Source: Hyphomicrobium_A sp943371625
GTDB taxonomy: Bacteria > Pseudomonadota > Alphaproteobacteria > Rhizobiales > Hyphomicrobiaceae
Assembly: GCA_943371625.1 (NCBI GenBank)
Contig: CALRVN010000036.1
Location: forward strand, 1-16,258
Reading direction: 5' to 3'
DNA length: 16,258 nucleotides
Below are positions 13,827 to 16,258 of this stretch, piece after piece. Positions within the stretch are counted from its first letter, which is position 1; each line of letters starts with the position of its first letter. The translations under genes and the position numbers were made by a program. The notes beneath the pieces are model-generated. The model saw only the letters and a list, made by a program, of their open reading frames with translations, had not been told where the DNA came from and searched no databases.

Positions 13827-13988
13827 GCCATCCCCGGCGAAGCGAGCGTAATGGCGAAGCCATGCTCTGCACGCGAGCGAGAACGGGGATCCAGCACAAG
13901 AAGCGTCGAAGACACTTTGTGTCGCCTACGGCGAGTCTCTCCTGGTTCCCGGATAGCCGCTCGCTTTGCTCACGGCTTCCGGGATGAC
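13827..13988 (+). repeat. palindromic intergenic repeat, family A copy 2
   Basis: A 162-base element filling the gap between the convergent SDR and MBL genes. Left end GCCATCCCCGG (13827-13837), right end CCGGGATGAC (13979-13988). It shares with copy 1 the GGCGAAGCGAGC segment, the inner GGGATCCAGC arm, the exact 17-mer GTCGAAGACACTTTGTG (13905-13921), then GGCGA-TCTCTCCTGG with one change, and the same right terminus. It is longer than copy 1 because of extra bases in the left hairpin (around GTAATGGCGAAGCCATGC, itself palindromic). It may serve as a bidirectional terminator here. Confidence 0.85.
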
Positions 13989-13997
13989 AGACGTCGC

Positions 13998-14795
13998 TCA
14001 GTCGAACGGGATGACCATGCCGTCGTAGGCGGGTTCGACGCCCGCGGGTAACTCGCGCTTCAGCGCCTCATAATCGAGGTCGGTTGTCATATGCGTGAGG
14101 ATGGCGCGTTTCGGCTTCAGGCGCTCGATCCATTCCAGGGCCTGCTTGACGCTGAAGTGGCTGGGATGCGCGGTGAAGCGCAGCGCGTCAACGATCCAGA
14201 CATCGAGATCCTGCAGCAGCGGCACCGAGGCTTCTGGGATGTCGCTCACGTCGGGTGAATACGCGAGACCGCGAACGCGGAATCCGAGCGTGGGGATGTC
14301 ACCGTGCAGCTGGGGAACGGGAACAACCTCGATCGCGCCGGACGGCCCTTCGACGCGGATGGGCGACGGCGGTTCGATCGCGTGGGCATTGAGGATCGGC
14401 GGATAGGTCGAGCCCGCGGGCTTCTCGAAGCAGTAGCCAAACCGCTCGGTCAGGCTTTTGCGCGTCGGCTCGTCGGCCCAGACATCGATACGTTTGCGCA
14501 TGGCATAGGAGACCATGCGCAGGTCGTCGATCCCGTGGGTGTGGTCGGCGTGGTCGTGAGTATAGAGCACGCCATCCAAAGCCTGGCAGCGCACGCCGAG
14601 CAGCTGCTCGCGCACGTCGGGGGAGGTGTCGATCAGTACCGTCGAATGACGCGGCTTGCCGATGCGCTCCACCAGCATGCTGCAGCGCCAGCGCCTGTTC
14701 TTCGGATTTGACGGATCACACGCGCCCCACATGGCGCCGATGCGCGGAACACCGCCGGAGGAGCCGCAGCCAAGGATGGTCGCGCGATAGCTCAT
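13998..14795 (-). CDS. MBL-fold metallo-hydrolase, PhnP-like
   Basis: A 265-residue metallo-beta-lactamase fold protein, probably a phosphodiesterase-type hydrolase. It starts MSYRATILGCGSSGGVPRIG; the metal-binding HxHxDH is at 80-85 (YTHDHADHTHG), with further likely ligands His164 (PQLHGDIPT), Asp182 (AYSPDVSD) and His235 (AILTHMTTDL). Cysteines at 10, 26 and 38 lie in the N-terminal region where PhnP carries a structural zinc site. PhnP itself cleaves cyclic phosphoribosyl phosphates in phosphonate use, but no phn genes are nearby and the conserved position after tatD suggests a housekeeping role, possibly nucleic acid or nucleotide related. ATG overlaps the tatD stop by four bases (ATGA), showing translational coupling. 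Confidence 0.92.
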   Translation of the reverse strand: MSYRATILGCGSSGGVPRIGAMWGACDPSNPKNRRWRCSMLVERIGKPRHSTVLIDTSPDVREQLLGVRCQALDGVLYTHDHADHTHGIDDLRMVSYAMRKRIDVWADEPTRKSLTERFGYCFEKPAGSTYPPILNAHAIEPPSPIRVEGPSGAIEVVPVPQLHGDIPTLGFRVRGLAYSPDVSDIPEASVPLLQDLDVWIVDALRFTAHPSHFSVKQALEWIERLKPKRAILTHMTTDLDYEALKRELPAGVEPAYDGMVIPFD

Positions 14796-15595
14796 GCGGC
14801 CGCGGTGGCGCGCGGAGCGGGCCGCTTCACCTTGTGGAACAGGCGGAAGAAGTTGTCCGTCGTCGCCTGCGCCAACGCATCGAGGGAGACGTTCTTCGCC
14901 TGGGCGAGCGCTGCGGCGGTGTGCACGACGTAAGACGGCTCGTTGGTTTTGCCGCGGTAGGGCTCGGGCGCGAGATACGGCGCGTCGGTCTCGACCAGCA
15001 GGCGATCGAGAGGAACGGCGGCTGCAATCTCGCGCAACGCATCGTTCTTCTTGAACGTGATGACACCTGTGAACGAGACATAGAGGCCAAGCTCGACAGC
15101 GCGGCGAGCCAGTTCGGGGCCGCCGGTGTAGCAGTGCAAGATCGCGGGGAAAGCGCCGCGCTTATGCTCGTCCTCCAGGATCGCGATGGTATCGGCGTCG
15201 GCGTCGCGGGTGTGTATCTCCAGCGGCAGCCCGGTGCGGCGCGCGGCCTCGATGTGGGTGCGGAAGCCTTCGGCCTGCGCTTCGGGCGATGACTTCTTGT
15301 AGAAATAGTCGAGACCTGCCTCGCCGATGGCGACGACCTTGGGATGCTCAGAAAGCCGGACCAGCTCTTCGGCCGGAATGCCGCGCTCTTCGTCGGCGTT
15401 GTGCGGATGGGTGCCGACGGAGCAGTAGACGTTGTCGTGAGCGGCGCAGATATCGAGCAGGGTCGGCAGCTGGCGCACGCGCGTCGAGATGGTCACCATC
15501 AGCCCGACGTTCGCCGCCTTGGCGCGCGCCAGCAGCCCGTCGCGGTCAGCAGCGAGCTGCGGGAAATCGAGATGACAATGGTGGTCGACCAGCAT
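14792..15595 (-). CDS. tatD: TatD family metal-dependent hydrolase/deoxyribonuclease
   Basis: Amidohydrolase-superfamily TIM barrel; TatD proteins act as 3'-5' exonucleases on DNA, and some family members also as D-aminoacyl-tRNA deacylases. Metal ligands are in the expected order: His6 and His8 (DHHCHLD), Glu92 (AIGEAGLDYFYKK), His128 (PLEIHTRDAD), His154 (AILHCYTGG) and Asp204 (LLVETDAPYLAPEPYRGKTN). The length, 267 residues, matches the YcfH/TatD group usually found next to metG. The ATG at 15595 is preceded by GGGAGGAG (15609-15602 on this strand), which lies at the edge of the family B repeat. It lies 139 bases after metG and is coupled to the downstream MBL gene by an ATGA overlap. Confidence 0.96.
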   Translation of the reverse strand: MLVDHHCHLDFPQLAADRDGLLARAKAANVGLMVTISTRVRQLPTLLDICAAHDNVYCSVGTHPHNADEERGIPAEELVRLSEHPKVVAIGEAGLDYFYKKSSPEAQAEGFRTHIEAARRTGLPLEIHTRDADADTIAILEDEHKRGAFPAILHCYTGGPELARRAVELGLYVSFTGVITFKKNDALREIAAAVPLDRLLVETDAPYLAPEPYRGKTNEPSYVVHTAAALAQAKNVSLDALAQATTDNFFRLFHKVKRPAPRATAAA

Positions 15596-15603
15596 TCGGC
15601 ACT

Positions 15604-15726
15604 CCTCCCTCTCCCCATTGGCTTCTCTTTAATGGAGAGAGGGTTGGGGTGAGGGGCAGAAATTCGTCGCAGCACCAGCGGCTGCCCCTCACCCTAACCC
15701 TCTCCCCGCAAGATCGGGGAGAGGGG
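15604..15726 (+). repeat. GC-rich double-hairpin repeat, family B copy 2
   Basis: Occupies nearly all of the metG-tatD gap. Outer left arm CCCTCTCC (15607-15614) faces GGAGAGAGGG (15634-15643). The centre has GTTGGGGTGAGGGGCAG (15643-15659) matching CTGCCCCTCACCCTAAC (15682-15698) with one G-T difference over 17 positions. The right hairpin is CCCTCTCCCC (15698-15707), loop GCAAGATC, GGGGAGAGGG (15716-15725), a perfect 10-bp stem. The same layout as the element at 12858-12965, with different arm sequences. Non-coding; its left edge supplies the tatD ribosome-binding site. Confidence 0.85.
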
Positions 15727-15734
15727 ATATTCGG

Positions 15735-16258
15735 TTATGACTTCTCGGCCTTCTTCGGCTTGTCCTTCTTCGGCTTCGGCTCGGGCTTGTCGCCAGCTTC
15801 GGCCTCGGGCGCGACGTAGCGCGGGAACACGCCGGCGGGCTCGGGCAGAACCGTACCGGACACGAGACGTCCTGCCTCGCCCAGCGCACTGAATGTGTGC
15901 GCTGTTGAAGGCTGGCCCAAGTAGTAGAGCAGCTTTGCCGCGGCGTCGGGCGTCACCGGCTGCGCCAGAATGGCGACCTGGCGCACGACCTCAGCCGTCA
16001 CATAGAGGATCGTCTCCATGCGCTTGGGGTCGGTCTTCTTTTTCGCCCACGGTTCTTCGGCCGCGAAATAGCGGTTGGTGTCACCCACGACGGCCCAGAC
16101 AGCGTCGAGGTATTTCGTCACCGCCTGCTTATCCATCTGCTCGCGCGCCTTGGCGTAGAGCGCATCGGTGGAGCTGAGGATCGCTTTGTCGGCGTCGGTG
16201 AAGTCGCCGGGCTCGGGCACCTTGCCATCGCAGTTCTTGTAGATCATCGACAGCGAGC
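15735..16258 (-). CDS. metG: methionyl-tRNA synthetase MetG (C-terminal 173 residues; rest beyond window)
   Basis: Attaches methionine to tRNA-Met. Only the C-terminal part lies in the window, entering at base 16258 with SLSMIYKNCDGKVPEPGDF, which matches the anticodon-binding helical domain of MetRS. DAVWAVVGDTNRYFAAEEPW and KTDPKRMETILYVTAEVVRQ are typical of that domain, as is AILAQPVTPDAAAKLL. The protein ends soon after KLLYYLGQ and a hydrophobic stretch, with a disordered lysine/proline tail (PKPKKDKPKKAEKS), so it lacks the C-terminal EMAPII-like tRNA-binding domain of E. coli MetG. The catalytic HIGH and KMSKS motifs would be upstream, outside the window. The order metG-tatD-MBL on one strand is the usual alphaproteobacterial arrangement and points to one operon. 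Confidence 0.95.
   Translation of the reverse strand, partial: SLSMIYKNCDGKVPEPGDFTDADKAILSSTDALYAKAREQMDKQAVTKYLDAVWAVVGDTNRYFAAEEPWAKKKTDPKRMETILYVTAEVVRQVAILAQPVTPDAAAKLLYYLGQPSTAHTFSALGEAGRLVSGTVLPEPAGVFPRYVAPEAEAGDKPEPKPKKDKPKKAEKS

Noticed and set aside
12994..13899. 301-aa minus-strand open frame across the SDR gene and part of a repeat
   Set aside because: Runs through a palindromic repeat and antisense to a clear SDR; no domain recognised.
1..16258. tRNA, rRNA, CRISPR arrays, transposases, phage genes or attachment sites
   Set aside because: Looked for and not seen; the repeats found are palindromic intergenic elements without regularly spaced units or spacers.

Overview
The window is a GC-rich stretch of ordinary alphaproteobacterial chromosome. 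Its gene order matches the Hyphomicrobiales (Rhizobiales): fabG-fabD on the left, then rpsF-rpsR-DUF2232-rplI-dnaB-alr-radA-cvpA-purF, then metG-tatD-MBL hydrolase on the right. High GC, GC-rich third codon positions, long C-terminal tails on S6 and L9, and scattered palindromic intergenic repeats all fit that group. A Hyphomicrobium-like or Bradyrhizobium-like relative is plausible, but genus cannot be fixed by reading alone.

Left block (1-3175): fabG (partial, running off the left edge) and fabD are read leftward as a fatty-acid synthesis operon from a recognisable promoter. Between fabD and the ribosomal operon lies a small set of poorly characterised genes: an 85-aa conserved-looking protein, a secreted DUF4431-like protein, a very basic phasin-like protein on the opposite strand, and a 60-aa charged peptide.

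Central block (3222-12819, all rightward): a promoter and a structured leader precede rpsF (S6, with a striking Gly/Arg/Pro-rich tail) and rpsR (S18). A DUF2232 membrane protein, rplI (L9) and dnaB (replicative helicase) follow. After a palindromic repeat come alr (alanine racemase, TTG start) and radA, overlapping by one base, then cvpA and purF. Translation, replication, wall-precursor synthesis, recombinational repair and purine synthesis genes are thus strung together in an order I recall from this order of bacteria.

Right block (12820-16258): a GC-rich double-hairpin repeat, a short-chain dehydrogenase, a second copy of the dnaB/alr-type repeat, and then leftward genes: metG (3' part only), tatD and a PhnP-like metallo-beta-lactamase hydrolase, the last two overlapping by ATGA.

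No tRNA, rRNA, CRISPR array, transposase or phage gene was seen, and no intergenic stretch exceeds 300 bases. I do not see an obviously new multi-gene system. The most noteworthy items are the RGG-like S6 tail, the foldable rpsF leader and nearby hairpins, two families of palindromic repeats (one supplying the tatD ribosome-binding site), and a PurF that has lost two of its four expected iron-sulfur ligands.
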